Source: Saccharibacillus deserti
Lineage (GTDB): Bacteria; Bacillota; Bacilli; Paenibacillales; Paenibacillaceae
Length of the DNA stretch: 64,000 bases
Direction: 5' to 3'
Assembly (NCBI RefSeq): GCF_013618475.1
Contig: NZ_JABJVN010000001.1
Coordinates: forward strand, 1,020,355-1,084,354
The notes under the pieces are model-generated. The model saw nothing but the letters and a program-made list of their open reading frames with translations, was not told the origin of the DNA and ran no database searches. Positions 16,996-25,966 of this stretch are shown in pieces. How positions within the stretch are numbered: position 1 is the first letter of the stretch; each line of letters starts with the position of its first letter. A program made the translations under genes and the position numbers.

Positions 16996-17044
16996 ACCCG
17001 AATAACCGCCTGGTCAGCCGACCGGGCGGTTATTCGGGTTTTTC
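16996..17044 (+). terminator. terminator after P1B-ATPase
   Basis: ACCCGAATAACCGCC pairs with GGGCGGTTATTCGGGT, then TTTTTC. Confidence 0.85.
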
Positions 17045-17176
17045 TTGTGGCCGGTATTGTTGGCACTGGATTTCCGGCCTGAAACCCGTTAACCTAACAA
17101 TAATCCCGCTGGGGAGGAAAAACATGGGTAAGAACCGAATAGAAAGTCATGCAAAAAAAGCGATGGAGGTGATCAG

Positions 17177-17500
17177 ATGCAACAACCGCACTGCGCTTAT
17201 CATCCCGACCGGGAAGCCCGTCACCAATGTACACACTGCGGCCGCATGCTGTGCGACGAGTGTTACAATCCGGCAACGAAAAGCTGTATCTACAAAGACT
17301 GCACCGCTTCGGGCATGCCTTCCGGCGAATGGTCCGCGTATCGGGAAGATCCAAGGGACCGTCCGGGCAGGCAGCCCGGAGACGGAAGTTGGTCGTCCAA
17401 TCCGGGCTGCCAGATCGTGATCTCGATTCTGGCCATCATAGGCGGATTGTTCATGCTGCTGCTGGCGATCTGCGGAGGAATGATTTTCTTCAATTACTGA
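17177..17500 (+). CDS. B-box-like zinc-finger membrane protein
   Basis: 107-residue protein. The N-terminal Cys/His cluster CAYHPDREARHQCTHCGRMLC followed by CDECY resembles a B-box zinc finger. A polar Gly/Pro/Arg-rich middle leads to one C-terminal membrane helix (IVISILAIIGGLFMLLLAI). It is predicted to be a membrane-anchored cytosolic zinc finger for protein contacts; no enzyme signature is visible. GGAGGTGATC precedes the ATG. An overlapping frame starting at 17124 with its own GGGGAGG site gives a low-complexity sequence and is rejected. It is co-directional with, and 47 bases before, the Lgt-like gene, and appears to belong to the same unit as the radical-SAM gene. Confidence 0.75.
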   Translation: MQQPHCAYHPDREARHQCTHCGRMLCDECYNPATKSCIYKDCTASGMPSGEWSAYREDPRDRPGRQPGDGSWSSNPGCQIVISILAIIGGLFMLLLAICGGMIFFNY

Positions 17501-17547
17501 AACGGACGCGTGATCGAATCTGCTTGAAGTACGAAAGGAGGGAGCCT

Positions 17548-18342
17548 GTGGAATTCCCTGTTTATATTTGGCTCGGACCGTGGCGGATCCATCCGCATGT
17601 CTTGTTCGAGGCCCTGTCTTATTTCATCGGCTTCCGTCTTTATTTGTGGACACGCCGCCCGAGTGAAATGTCCAAGCTCGCCGGCCTGCAGATTTTGGGA
17701 GGCACCATCTTGGGCGCCGCGATCGGCGCCAAGATGCTTTATTATTTCGAAGACCCCGCAGCCACCTGGGAACAGCTTCGTCAGGGGAACCTCCTGTGGG
17801 GAGGCAAAACGATCGTGGGCGGGCTGCTCGGAGGATTGATCGGCGTCGAGCTGGCCAAGAAGTGGGCGGGCTGGAAATCGTCGACCGGGGACGATTTTGT
17901 CTATCCGTTGATCGTCGGCATGGCGATCGGACGGATCGGATGTTTCCTGACCGGACTGGAAGATCATACATATGGAATCGCCACTTCCTGGATCATCGGA
18001 GTCGATTTCGGCGACGGGATTTTGCGCCATCCGGCGCAGCTGTACGAGATCGGATTTTTGCTTGCGCTGGGCTTAATCCTGTATCCCCTGTATCGCAGCA
18101 GCAGAAAAGCGCAGCCGGGGCCGGACGGATACATCTCCGGAAAGATGTTCCAATGGTTTATGGCGGGTTATCTCGCGTTCCGTTTTGTTATCGAGTTTAT
18201 CAAACCGACGCCGCATCCGTATTTCGGACTCAATAATATCCAGCTGGCCTGTATCGCGGGACTGATCTATTACGGCTGGCTGCTGGTCCGCCGCGGCGGA
18301 GACGGCAGCCGGATACGGGCAAACAAGCCGGCTGCCGGTTGA
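17548..18342 (+). CDS. divergent prolipoprotein diacylglyceryl transferase (Lgt)-like protein
   Basis: 264-residue polytopic protein of the Lgt fold, about seven membrane segments. Lgt moves diacylglyceryl from phosphatidylglycerol to the Cys of lipoprotein precursors. Family motifs kept are HPAQLYE and the late FRFVIEFIK arginine/glutamate pair. The HGG-motif histidine is replaced (IVGGLLGG) and the RxGN asparagine is Cys (GRIGCF), so the acceptor may differ from ordinary lipoproteins. GTG start with AAAGGAGGGA just upstream. Position before a tetraether-synthase-like radical-SAM gene suggests action on glycerolipids. It is unlikely to be the housekeeping Lgt. Confidence 0.75.
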   Translation: MEFPVYIWLGPWRIHPHVLFEALSYFIGFRLYLWTRRPSEMSKLAGLQILGGTILGAAIGAKMLYYFEDPAATWEQLRQGNLLWGGKTIVGGLLGGLIGVELAKKWAGWKSSTGDDFVYPLIVGMAIGRIGCFLTGLEDHTYGIATSWIIGVDFGDGILRHPAQLYEIGFLLALGLILYPLYRSSRKAQPGPDGYISGKMFQWFMAGYLAFRFVIEFIKPTPHPYFGLNNIQLACIAGLIYYGWLLVRRGGDGSRIRANKPAAG

Positions 18343-18441
18343 TAACCGCAATCGTTCCCAAGTCTTCCCGAGCCGGCGAAGCTGCTCGGTTCGACGCATT
18401 TCGATCTTCCTATTCCACTATGAAAAGGAGCGTGTTCCGCC

Positions 18442-19869
18442 ATGCCGAACCGTCCTTACCTGTACCATGAGCTGACCAACAGTATCTGCTCGACCTGCTA
18501 CCGCAAGGTCGAGGCGAAGATCATCGAAGAAAACGGCCGGATGTACATGCTCAAACGCTGCCTTGTGCACGGCCCCGAGAAAGTGCTGATCTCGACCGAT
18601 GTCGAGTATTACAAAAAAACGCGCGAATTCATTAAAGCTTCGGAAATGCCGCTTCGTTGGAATACCCCGATCAAGTACGGTTGCCCCTATGACTGCGGCT
18701 TGTGTCCGGACCACGAGCAGCACAGCTGCCTGACGCTGCTGGAAATTACGGATCACTGCAACATGAAATGCCCGATTTGTTTTGCCGAATCTTCGCCGCA
18801 GCGTACGACGCATCGTTCGCTCGAGCAGATCGGATTTATGCTGGACCGGATTATCGAGAACGAAGGCGAAGCGGATATCGTGCAGATCAGCGGCGGCGAG
18901 CCGACGACGCATCCGCAGTTTTTCGAAATTCTCGATCTCTGCCGCACGCGGCCGATCAAACATATCATGGTCAATACGAACGGCGTGCGCATCGCGCAGG
19001 ACCGGGCGTTCACCGAACGGCTCGCTTCCTACATGCCGGGCTTCGAAATCTATTTGCAGTTCGACAGCTTCGAATCCCATGTGCTGAAGGAGCTGCGCGG
19101 CGCCGACGTGCGTCGGATTCGCGAGGATGCGATTCGCCATCTGAACGAATTCAATTTGTCCACGACCCTTGTCGTCACGCTCAAAAAAGGACTCAATGAC
19201 CATGATGTCGGTACGATCATCCAATACGGATTGAAGCAGAAAGCGGTACGCGGAGTGACGATCCAGCCGATTCAGGCGGCGGGACGCCTGGAGGGATACG
19301 ATCCTTCGACCGACCGCCTCACCGTCAGCGAAGTCCGGCAAATGATTATCGATCAGTCGGGCGTGTTCGAACCGGACGATATTCTGCCGGTGCCGTGCCA
19401 TCCCGACTGCCTGGCGATGGGGTATGCGCTCAAGCTCGGAGGCGAGGTGCTGCCGCTGACCCGTATGATCGACAAAGAAACGCTGCTCGAAGGCGACAGC
19501 AACACGATCGTGTTCGAACATGATCCGATTGTGCGCGGCAAGCTGTTCGAACTGCTGTCGACCGGGCATTCGCCCGTTTCTTCGGCGCTGTCGCTCAAAA
19601 GTCTGCTCTGCTGCCTGCCGCTTGCGGCCGTGCCGGAAGAGATCGTATACGACAACGTGTTCCGCGTTATCATTATGCAGTTCCTCGATGCCTACAACTT
19701 CGACGTGCGCTCGGTCAAAAAATCGTGCGTGCATATCGCTCACCCGGACGGACGGATCATTCCGTTCGATACGTACAATATGTTCTACCGGGACGACAAG
19801 GAAACGCTGCTCGAAGAACGCAAAGCGGAGATTGCGACGGCCTGGGATTCTTCGCCGGGCTGCCGCTGA
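18442..19869 (+). CDS. radical SAM protein of the tetraether-synthase (Tes/MJ0619)-like family
   Basis: 475-residue radical-SAM enzyme. Residues 10-43 form a zinc/rubredoxin-like knuckle (Cys16, Cys19, Cys40, His43). A CPYDCGLC motif (Cys81, 85, 88) suggests an auxiliary iron-sulfur cluster. The radical-SAM CNMKCPIC gives Cys106, 110 and 113. SGGEPTTHP is the SAM-binding GGE motif, and PVPCHPDC later supplies more ligands. This cysteine layout matches the archaeal MJ0619/Tes family, which couples lipid alkyl chains, and bacterial relatives proposed to make membrane-spanning lipids. Function here is inferred. AAAAGGAG lies 11 bases before the ATG. It is 99 bases after the Lgt-like gene and is followed by a terminator. 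Confidence 0.78.
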   Translation: MPNRPYLYHELTNSICSTCYRKVEAKIIEENGRMYMLKRCLVHGPEKVLISTDVEYYKKTREFIKASEMPLRWNTPIKYGCPYDCGLCPDHEQHSCLTLLEITDHCNMKCPICFAESSPQRTTHRSLEQIGFMLDRIIENEGEADIVQISGGEPTTHPQFFEILDLCRTRPIKHIMVNTNGVRIAQDRAFTERLASYMPGFEIYLQFDSFESHVLKELRGADVRRIREDAIRHLNEFNLSTTLVVTLKKGLNDHDVGTIIQYGLKQKAVRGVTIQPIQAAGRLEGYDPSTDRLTVSEVRQMIIDQSGVFEPDDILPVPCHPDCLAMGYALKLGGEVLPLTRMIDKETLLEGDSNTIVFEHDPIVRGKLFELLSTGHSPVSSALSLKSLLCCLPLAAVPEEIVYDNVFRVIIMQFLDAYNFDVRSVKKSCVHIAHPDGRIIPFDTYNMFYRDDKETLLEERKAEIATAWDSSPGCR

Positions 19870-19926
19870 CCGTACGAAACTGCGGCAGCGGATCTGCGAA
19901 TACGTCCTGACCCGAAATAGAACGCC

Positions 19927-19968
19927 AAAAGCTGCGCCGACTCTCCAGCAGAGTCGGCGCAGCTTTTA
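19927..19968. terminator. bidirectional terminator, radical SAM / MFS
   Basis: AAAAGCTGCGCCGACTC pairs with GAGTCGGCGCAGCTTTT. Its right end contains the stop codon of the MFS gene. Confidence 0.9.
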
Positions 19969-21201
19969 TTCGGATGCGGAGCGCCTATACGCCGCTTCCT
20001 TGGCCGTTAGGCGCCGATGCGCGGCCAGCAGGAACGGAAGTCCGCAGGCGGTCAGCAGCGCCAGCGGAGCGAAGACGGCGAATCCGCTTTGCAGCGCGAA
20101 CCGATCCAGCAGCAGCCCTCCGACGATCGGCGCGGCGACATTGCCGATATTGTTGAACCCGATTGTGCCGAAATACGTTCCTTTCCACTCGGGCTGTGCG
20201 ATCCGGTCGATCAGCATATCCAGCATCGTAAATAGCAGCACTTCGCCGACCGTAAAGACGAATACGCCGGTAAGCAGCAGCGGCAGTCCATGTCCCAGTC
20301 CGAACATCAGCAGCGAACCGGCCACGAACACGTTGCCGAAGATAAGCGGGACGACCGGACGGAACCGGCGGACAGTTTGGACGATAGGATATTGGACGAT
20401 GAGTACAACCGCGGCGTTCATCGCCAGCATGTAGGAAAACAGTTCTTTGCCGTTCGCGATATTCGGGTTCAGCGTCAAGTACTGCGCCAGCGTCGAACTG
20501 AAATGTCCGTAGCCCAGCACGCAGAGCGTGGTTCCGATCAATACGGGCAGGAAGACCCGGTCGCGGCCCGTGACCGACAGCGCCTGACGGATTCGCGGAG
20601 GCGCGGAATCGCTTCGTGCGGGCATCATGCTGCGGTGCGCCGAGAACTGGGCGATCAGTACAAGTCCGTACAGGACGTACACGACCCCCGCGGCCACAAA
20701 CGGCAGGGTCGATTCCGCCGAACCGAGGCGCAGTCCGAGAATCGGTCCGATCACGACTCCGATATTGATCGCCGCGTAGCGCAGATTGAATGCGAGCAGT
20801 TTGTGTTCGGGCGGCGTCGTGTCGGACAGCAGTGCCCGAGAAGCCGGTTCGAACACCGAGCGGCACAAGCCGTTCAATACATTGACGACAAAAAACATCC
20901 ACACTTCGCTGGACGCCGCAAAACCGAAAAAGACGGCCGCCCAGAAAAAAACGGAAACAAGCAGAACTTTCTTGCGTCCGATCCGATCGGAGATGTATCC
21001 GCCGTAGAAACTTACCGAAACGCCGGCAAGCGAGCTTGCGGCGACGATAAATCCGGTGAGGGTCGCGGAGACACCCATCGTTCCTGTCAAATAGATCGCA
21101 AGAAAAGGGATGCTCATCGACGTAACGAGGCGGCCGAACATCGTGCCGACGATAATCGTCCAGGCAAGAGGGTGAATCTGTTTAAGCGTTTTTGGAATCA
21201 T
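19966..21201 (-). CDS. MFS transporter, probable drug/metabolite exporter
   Basis: 411-residue major facilitator with about 12 membrane helices. The loop 2-3 motif GYISDRIGRKKVL (MFS motif A, D-x-x-G-R-x) and an exporter-like helix 5 (AINIGVVIGPILGL) favour efflux. I chose the ATG of MIPKTLKQ because AAGGAGG lies eight bases upstream; an earlier in-frame ATG at 21234 has no such site. It is divergent from an SgrR-like regulator that probably controls it. Substrate unknown; sugar or drug efflux is plausible from the pairing. Confidence 0.88.
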   Translation of the reverse strand: MIPKTLKQIHPLAWTIIVGTMFGRLVTSMSIPFLAIYLTGTMGVSATLTGFIVAASSLAGVSVSFYGGYISDRIGRKKVLLVSVFFWAAVFFGFAASSEVWMFFVVNVLNGLCRSVFEPASRALLSDTTPPEHKLLAFNLRYAAINIGVVIGPILGLRLGSAESTLPFVAAGVVYVLYGLVLIAQFSAHRSMMPARSDSAPPRIRQALSVTGRDRVFLPVLIGTTLCVLGYGHFSSTLAQYLTLNPNIANGKELFSYMLAMNAAVVLIVQYPIVQTVRRFRPVVPLIFGNVFVAGSLLMFGLGHGLPLLLTGVFVFTVGEVLLFTMLDMLIDRIAQPEWKGTYFGTIGFNNIGNVAAPIVGGLLLDRFALQSGFAVFAPLALLTACGLPFLLAAHRRLTAKEAAYRRSASE

Positions 21202-21351
21202 GGTTTTACCCTCCTTCTCGACGGCTTCCACCATTGTAATCCGTTAAAAGGGGAAGAAAAAGGGCAAGAATTATTTTGCTTTTTTCACCTTTTATATGGT
21301 GCAATACACATGAAGATTGGGGTGCGTCTATGCATGGAAAGGAGCAAACGG

Positions 21352-23130
21352 ATGGATCATGGCATGATGCAGTATTTGCGGATTTACGATTACTTGAAAG
21401 ATGGACGCTTCGGCGGGGAAGAGGAAGCGGCCGTCACGGTTGCGCAGTTGGCTGAACTGCTGCACTGCACGCCGCGCAACGTGAAGTTCGTGCTGCGCAA
21501 ACTGGAAGAAGCGGGCTGGATCCGGTGGATGCCGGGCCGCGGGCGGGGGAACGGATCGAAGCTGCGCTTTTTGCGCTCCGCGGAAGAAGTGCTGGAGCAG
21601 CGGGTCCGCAGCCTGCTGGAACACGGGCGGGCAAGCGATGCGCTCGACCTGATCGCCCAATCCGGCGAGGACGAAACGCTCAAAGCGCGGCTGGGGTCGT
21701 TATTCAATCTCTACCTCGGGCTGCACAACGAACCGGCGGACAGCACGGATTACGATGTGCTGCGCATGATCCGCTACCGCAAAATGGAACCGCTCGATAC
21801 ATGCTCTGCGTATACGGCATTCGAAGTCTATATTCTCGGCCAAATTTACGAGACGCTGATCAAGTACGATGCGGCTTCGGGCAAATTCCAGCCGAGACTG
21901 GCGCATCGCTGGGAAGCAAGCGAACGCGGAGACCGCTGGACGTTTCATCTGCGCAAAGGCGTACGCTTTCACAACGGCCGCCTGTTCACGTCCGCCGACG
22001 TGCGCGAAACGCTGCTGCGGCTGCGCCGCAAAGAGTCCATGGCGCTGCGTCTGCTGTGCGACATCGAGCAGGTGGAGACCCCCGGCGAATATACGGTCAT
22101 CTTCCGCCTGTCGCGTCCCAACACTTTTTTTCTGCATCTGGTCGGCAGTTTGTATCTGTCCGTCGTACCGGCGGAATCCGACGACGGGGAGCGTCCGATC
22201 GGCAGCGGACCGTTTCGCGTCTCCGAATTGAGCGAACACCGCCTGTCGCTGAGCGCGTTCGACGGCTATTACGGTTATCGGCCGCTGCTGGATCGGGTGG
22301 ATGTCTGGTTCATGCCGAATGCCGACACGGAGATGCGCACGTATCATCTGTCGGAAGACGATGAGGTCGAAGGCAGCCGGCAGATCGATTCGCCCGCGCA
22401 GGGCTGCCGGTATTTGATCTTTAACTTTCGCCGCGAAGGCCCGCATCATCGGGCGGATTTTCGTCAAGCGATACGAATCCTGTATGACCGGGAGCTGCTG
22501 GTGAGCGAATTGGGCGGAGATCGCCTGGCGCCGGCTTCGGGTTTCCTGCCCCGGTTCAGCGACTCGTCGGCCCTGTCTTCCGGGACGCTGAACGATGCGC
22601 GGGCGCTTCTGCGCGCAAGCGGCTACGGCGGAGAAGCGGTGAGGCTCGTTTTTACCGACAAGAAGGAAGAATGGATCGAAGCCAACTGGCTGCGCCGCCG
22701 CGCGGATCGGATCGGACTGCGCCTCGAACCTTGCCCGTACGATCCCGCGCTCGGGTATCCGCAGGTGGACGGAGCGGAGCTTGCCATTGCCTCGGAAGTG
22801 CTCGAAGACGACTGGGAGCTCGACCTGTTGAACTTTTTTTTGAACGGCATCAATTATTTGGGGCGGATGCTGCTCGGCGAACAGCGGGAAGAGCTGCTTG
22901 CGCTGTTTGACGGGTTCATGACGGAAGACGACAGCGGCCGGGCCGAGATTTTCGCTCGGGCGCAGCGTCTGCTCGGGGACAACAACTGGCTGCTGTACGG
23001 TGCGCATACGAGCCACCGCGCCTACTTCAACCGCAGCCTGTACGGTTTGCGCATGGGGTCGCTGGGGTTTCCCAATTTGTCCCGGCTCTGGGTAAGAGGC
23101 GAAGACGGCGGTCCGTCGGACAGCCATTGA
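21352..23130 (+). CDS. SgrR-family transcriptional regulator with solute-binding domain
   Basis: 592-residue regulator. The N-terminal winged helix (residues 1-100, VAQLAELLHCTPRNVKFVLRKL) is SgrR type. The C-terminal 400 residues match an oligopeptide/solute-binding-protein fold (SBP_bac_5) without a signal peptide, used as a cytosolic ligand sensor (KGVRFHNGRLFTSADV is typical). The open frame extends to 20290 only because the opposite strand encodes the MFS gene; AAAGGAG before the ATG at 21352 sets the start. Divergent placement suggests it controls the MFS exporter. SgrR in enterics senses phosphosugar stress; the ligand here is unknown. Confidence 0.88.
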   Translation: MDHGMMQYLRIYDYLKDGRFGGEEEAAVTVAQLAELLHCTPRNVKFVLRKLEEAGWIRWMPGRGRGNGSKLRFLRSAEEVLEQRVRSLLEHGRASDALDLIAQSGEDETLKARLGSLFNLYLGLHNEPADSTDYDVLRMIRYRKMEPLDTCSAYTAFEVYILGQIYETLIKYDAASGKFQPRLAHRWEASERGDRWTFHLRKGVRFHNGRLFTSADVRETLLRLRRKESMALRLLCDIEQVETPGEYTVIFRLSRPNTFFLHLVGSLYLSVVPAESDDGERPIGSGPFRVSELSEHRLSLSAFDGYYGYRPLLDRVDVWFMPNADTEMRTYHLSEDDEVEGSRQIDSPAQGCRYLIFNFRREGPHHRADFRQAIRILYDRELLVSELGGDRLAPASGFLPRFSDSSALSSGTLNDARALLRASGYGGEAVRLVFTDKKEEWIEANWLRRRADRIGLRLEPCPYDPALGYPQVDGAELAIASEVLEDDWELDLLNFFLNGINYLGRMLLGEQREELLALFDGFMTEDDSGRAEIFARAQRLLGDNNWLLYGAHTSHRAYFNRSLYGLRMGSLGFPNLSRLWVRGEDGGPSDSH

Positions 23131-23208
23131 ACCGCGCAGCATTCGATTCTATACTTGTAGAGGTAGGCGGCGGAATACCGCGCCTAAGAAAGAGAGGCTG
23201 ATCCAAGC

Positions 23209-24198
23209 ATGAAGATCTCTGAAGAAGCCGCGACGCCGCGGCGCAAAGTCATCATTGATACGGATACGGCGGGAGACGACACGATCGCGATCCTGACCGC
23301 CCTGCACCATTTCGACGTATTGGGCATTCTCATGACGGGCGGTAATGTCCGATTCGACCAGGAAGTCGAAAATGCGCTGTACACGATCCAGGTCGCGGGA
23401 AAAGGAGGCGCGGAAGGCGGTATTCCCGTCTACAAAGGCTGCGAACGGCCGCTGTTGGCCTCCTGGAATTCGCCGCCGCATCTCACCGTCGAAGACGTGC
23501 ACGGCAGCGACGGCATGGGGGGCGCCAACTTTCCTCCGGCCATTCAGCGCCCGGCCGAAGGGCACGCGGTCGATTTCCTGATCGAGAGCGTGCATCGGCA
23601 TCCCGGCGAGATCACGCTGCTGGCGATCGCGCCGCTGACCAATATCGCGATGGCGATCCAGAAAGACCCGACAATCGTGCCCCTAATTGCACATTTGTAC
23701 ATCATGGGCGGAACCAACAATGCGCTGGGCAACATTACGCCGGCGGCGGAATACAATTTCTATACCGATCCGGAAGCGGCCAGCCTTGTGCTGAACTCCG
23801 GCATCCCCGCGACGATGGTCGGCTGGGAGATGTGCACGGACTTTTCGCTGATGGACGACGAGGATCATGCGGAGATTGCGGCGCTCGGCACATCGGGTGC
23901 GGCATTTTTCGCTGCCGTCAACAAGGTGGTCATGTCGTTTAACAAAACGGTGCATCGCCTGAACGGTACGACGCATCCGGATACGCTGCTGATGGCGGTG
24001 GCCGCCGACGAGAGGATCATGACCCGCAGCGGCGAGTATTTTGTCGACGTAGAGACGAAGGGCGAATGGACGCGGGGCTACAGCGTAGTCGATATCAACG
24101 GACGTCTCGGCCTGCCGGCAAATGTACGGGTATGCGAAGGCATTGATCGGGTACGCTTCAAAACGATGCTGCTGGATGTGCTTGATTCGATCGAATAA
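23209..24198 (+). CDS. nucleoside hydrolase (IunH/RihA-like)
   Basis: 329-residue cytosolic enzyme of the inosine-uridine-preferring nucleoside hydrolase family, which splits ribonucleosides to base and ribose. The N-terminal calcium-binding signature appears as DTDTAGDD (residues 17-24), a variant of the usual DxDPGxDD with the Pro-Gly replaced by Thr-Ala-Gly. Other family parts are HGSDGMGG, ITLLAIAPLTNIAMA, YIMGGT and EYNFYTDPEAA (calcium-binding Asp). The variant loop may change specificity. It is followed 33 bases later by an esterase-acetyltransferase fusion gene, possibly in the same transcript. Confidence 0.9.
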   Translation: MKISEEAATPRRKVIIDTDTAGDDTIAILTALHHFDVLGILMTGGNVRFDQEVENALYTIQVAGKGGAEGGIPVYKGCERPLLASWNSPPHLTVEDVHGSDGMGGANFPPAIQRPAEGHAVDFLIESVHRHPGEITLLAIAPLTNIAMAIQKDPTIVPLIAHLYIMGGTNNALGNITPAAEYNFYTDPEAASLVLNSGIPATMVGWEMCTDFSLMDDEDHAEIAALGTSGAAFFAAVNKVVMSFNKTVHRLNGTTHPDTLLMAVAADERIMTRSGEYFVDVETKGEWTRGYSVVDINGRLGLPANVRVCEGIDRVRFKTMLLDVLDSIE

Positions 24199-24231
24199 CC
24201 GAAGCCGGATTTCAACCAAGGAGGGAAAACG

Positions 24232-25644
24232 ATGAGAAAACAAGAACTTCAGATCGACACGCAGATCCTGAAGAAGATCCGTATGGACTATTTACTCTAT
24301 GCCCCTTCGAATGACGGAGAAGAGACCGGACACAAATGGCCGCTGATTTTGTATTTGCACGGAGCGGGAGGCAGCGGTTCGCAGCTGGACGAGCTTCGCA
24401 AAGAAGGCCTGCCCGCGCGGCTGGAAACCGAAAGCGAGTTTCCGTTTATCGTCGTCGCTCCGCAGTGCCCGCTTGGCGCTTTCTGGAATACACGCGAAGA
24501 CGAAGTATTGGCGATTCTGAACGAGGTAACGGAAAACTGGAACGTCGATCCCGATCGCGTCTATCTGACCGGTTTCAGTATGGGCGCTTACGGAGTCTGG
24601 CAGTTGGCCGCGCATCACCGGGAACGTTTTGCCGCCATTGCGCCGGTCTCGGGCGGAGGAGATCCGGCCTACGCCCGGAAGCTGGCGGATATGCCAACGT
24701 GGATTTTTCATGGCGAAGACGATAAAGTGATCCGCCCGACCGAATCGGAGAAGATCGCCGAAGCCATGCGAAAAGCCGGTGCGGAAGTGGAACTTACGCT
24801 GTATCCGGGAATGGCACACGACTGCTGGAAAAAAGTGTACACCAACGATGCGCTGTACCGTTGGTTTATGGAGCATTCCGCCGTGCGCAAAATCGGACCT
24901 GTCAATGGATCTTCTCCTTCCGGGGAGATGCGAAGCGGCGTGGATATCCGAATTTCCGAAACCGCGGAAGGTTCGGAATTGCCCGATCCGGAACCCGATT
25001 CGCGTATTGTTCGTCCTTCCCGGGAAGACGGTCCGGCTGCGCTGGGGCTCTACAGCGACGGTACGGAGCGGCTGCGGATCGAGCCGGTGCGCGAAGGGGA
25101 TGCCGAAGAGCTGCTGAGGCTCGAACAAGACAACCAGAGCTTTTTCCGCCGCTTTGCGGGCACGCGCGACGACTCTTTCTATACGCTCGAAAAGCAGGAA
25201 GAGCGTGTGCGCCGGGCGGTAGACGCGGCGGCTCTCGATCAACGTTATCTGTTTGCCGTGCGTGAACGCCAGACGGAAGCGATGACCGGGATCGTCGATT
25301 TGACGGGTGTCAGTCGGGGCAGCCTGCAGAGCGCATGGATCGGTTATTTTCTCGATTTGAAAGCCAATGGCCAAGGGTATATGACCGAAGCGGTACGTTT
25401 CGTGGTTCGGCACGCATTTGAAGTGTTGGCCCTGCACCGGATCGAAGCGGGCGTGATGCCGCATAACGAACCTTCGATCCGCGTGTTGGAAAAAGCGGGT
25501 TTTGTACGCGAAGGCCTGTCGCGGCGCAACGTGAAGATCGACGGGCGTTGGCGCGACCATGTCCTGCTGGCGATCCTGAATCCGAAAGATCTGGCGCAGG
25601 AAGAGTCGGAATCAAGCGGCGGCGCGGAGGATATCCATCCATGA
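24232..25644 (+). CDS. fusion of alpha/beta-hydrolase esterase and GNAT acetyltransferase
   Basis: 470 residues with two unrelated enzymes in one frame. Residues 1-215 are a phospholipase/carboxylesterase-type alpha/beta hydrolase: oxyanion motif YLHGAGGSG, Ser116 in GFSMGAYG, Asp164 in HGEDDKV and His196 in GMAHDCW. Residues about 275-460 are a RimJ/RimL-like GNAT domain (RLRIEPVREGD, NGQGYMTEAVRFVVRHAF for acetyl-CoA binding, HNEPSIRVLEKAGF). A Pro/Ser/Asp-rich linker lies between. The stop overlaps the next gene's ATG (ATGA). GGAGGG precedes the start. The combination is unusual; a deacylation/acylation cycle is speculation. A fused pair of ancestral genes is the plain reading. Confidence 0.88.
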   Translation: MRKQELQIDTQILKKIRMDYLLYAPSNDGEETGHKWPLILYLHGAGGSGSQLDELRKEGLPARLETESEFPFIVVAPQCPLGAFWNTREDEVLAILNEVTENWNVDPDRVYLTGFSMGAYGVWQLAAHHRERFAAIAPVSGGGDPAYARKLADMPTWIFHGEDDKVIRPTESEKIAEAMRKAGAEVELTLYPGMAHDCWKKVYTNDALYRWFMEHSAVRKIGPVNGSSPSGEMRSGVDIRISETAEGSELPDPEPDSRIVRPSREDGPAALGLYSDGTERLRIEPVREGDAEELLRLEQDNQSFFRRFAGTRDDSFYTLEKQEERVRRAVDAAALDQRYLFAVRERQTEAMTGIVDLTGVSRGSLQSAWIGYFLDLKANGQGYMTEAVRFVVRHAFEVLALHRIEAGVMPHNEPSIRVLEKAGFVREGLSRRNVKIDGRWRDHVLLAILNPKDLAQEESESSGGAEDIHP

Positions 25645-25931
25645 AGATTACCGACAGCGCCAAAGCTTTTATCGAACGCGAAATGGAAAAGACCGGTATT
25701 CCTACCCTGCGCGTGCTCTCGAGCGGTCGGAGCTGCAGCTGCTGCGGTCCGGGCTTTCTCGTCAAGCTGGGCCGCGCGGAGCAGAACGATCGCGGCCTTA
25801 CCGTTAACGGCCTCGAGATAGCGTACGAGCCGCATGCGGTGAGCTTCGTGGATACGCTCACGCTGGATCTGCTCGTCGACGAACGGGGAACGGGATTGGT
25901 GATGCACAGCGAAGACCGCTGCACGTTGTAG
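25641..25931 (+). CDS. HesB/IscA-like iron-sulfur-cluster-related protein
   Basis: 96-residue protein of the HesB/IscA fold. Typical beginning (MKITDSAKAFIEREM) and the strand pattern up to DERGTGLVMHSED. Canonical IscA has three separated cysteines; here the cysteines are packed as SCSCCGPGF at residues 31-39, with one more near the C-terminus (DRCTL). It resembles the HesB-like group with a Cys-Cys pair. The ATG overlaps the previous stop, so translation is coupled to the fusion gene. An iron-sulfur or metal-binding role is inferred. Confidence 0.75.
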   Translation: MKITDSAKAFIEREMEKTGIPTLRVLSSGRSCSCCGPGFLVKLGRAEQNDRGLTVNGLEIAYEPHAVSFVDTLTLDLLVDERGTGLVMHSEDRCTL

Positions 25932-25966
25932 GGCGGAAGCCGAAAAGAAAGGGGCGATATGCCGTT

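Noticed and set aside
17124-17420. Alternative ORF with its own GGGGAGG ribosome site overlapping the zinc-finger gene
   Set aside because: The translated sequence is unstructured and the frame is the out-of-frame reading of the zinc-finger protein. The site could still be a translated short leader.
20290-21351. N-terminal extension of the SgrR-like frame
   Set aside because: It is antisense to the MFS gene; the ribosome site before 21352 defines the true start.
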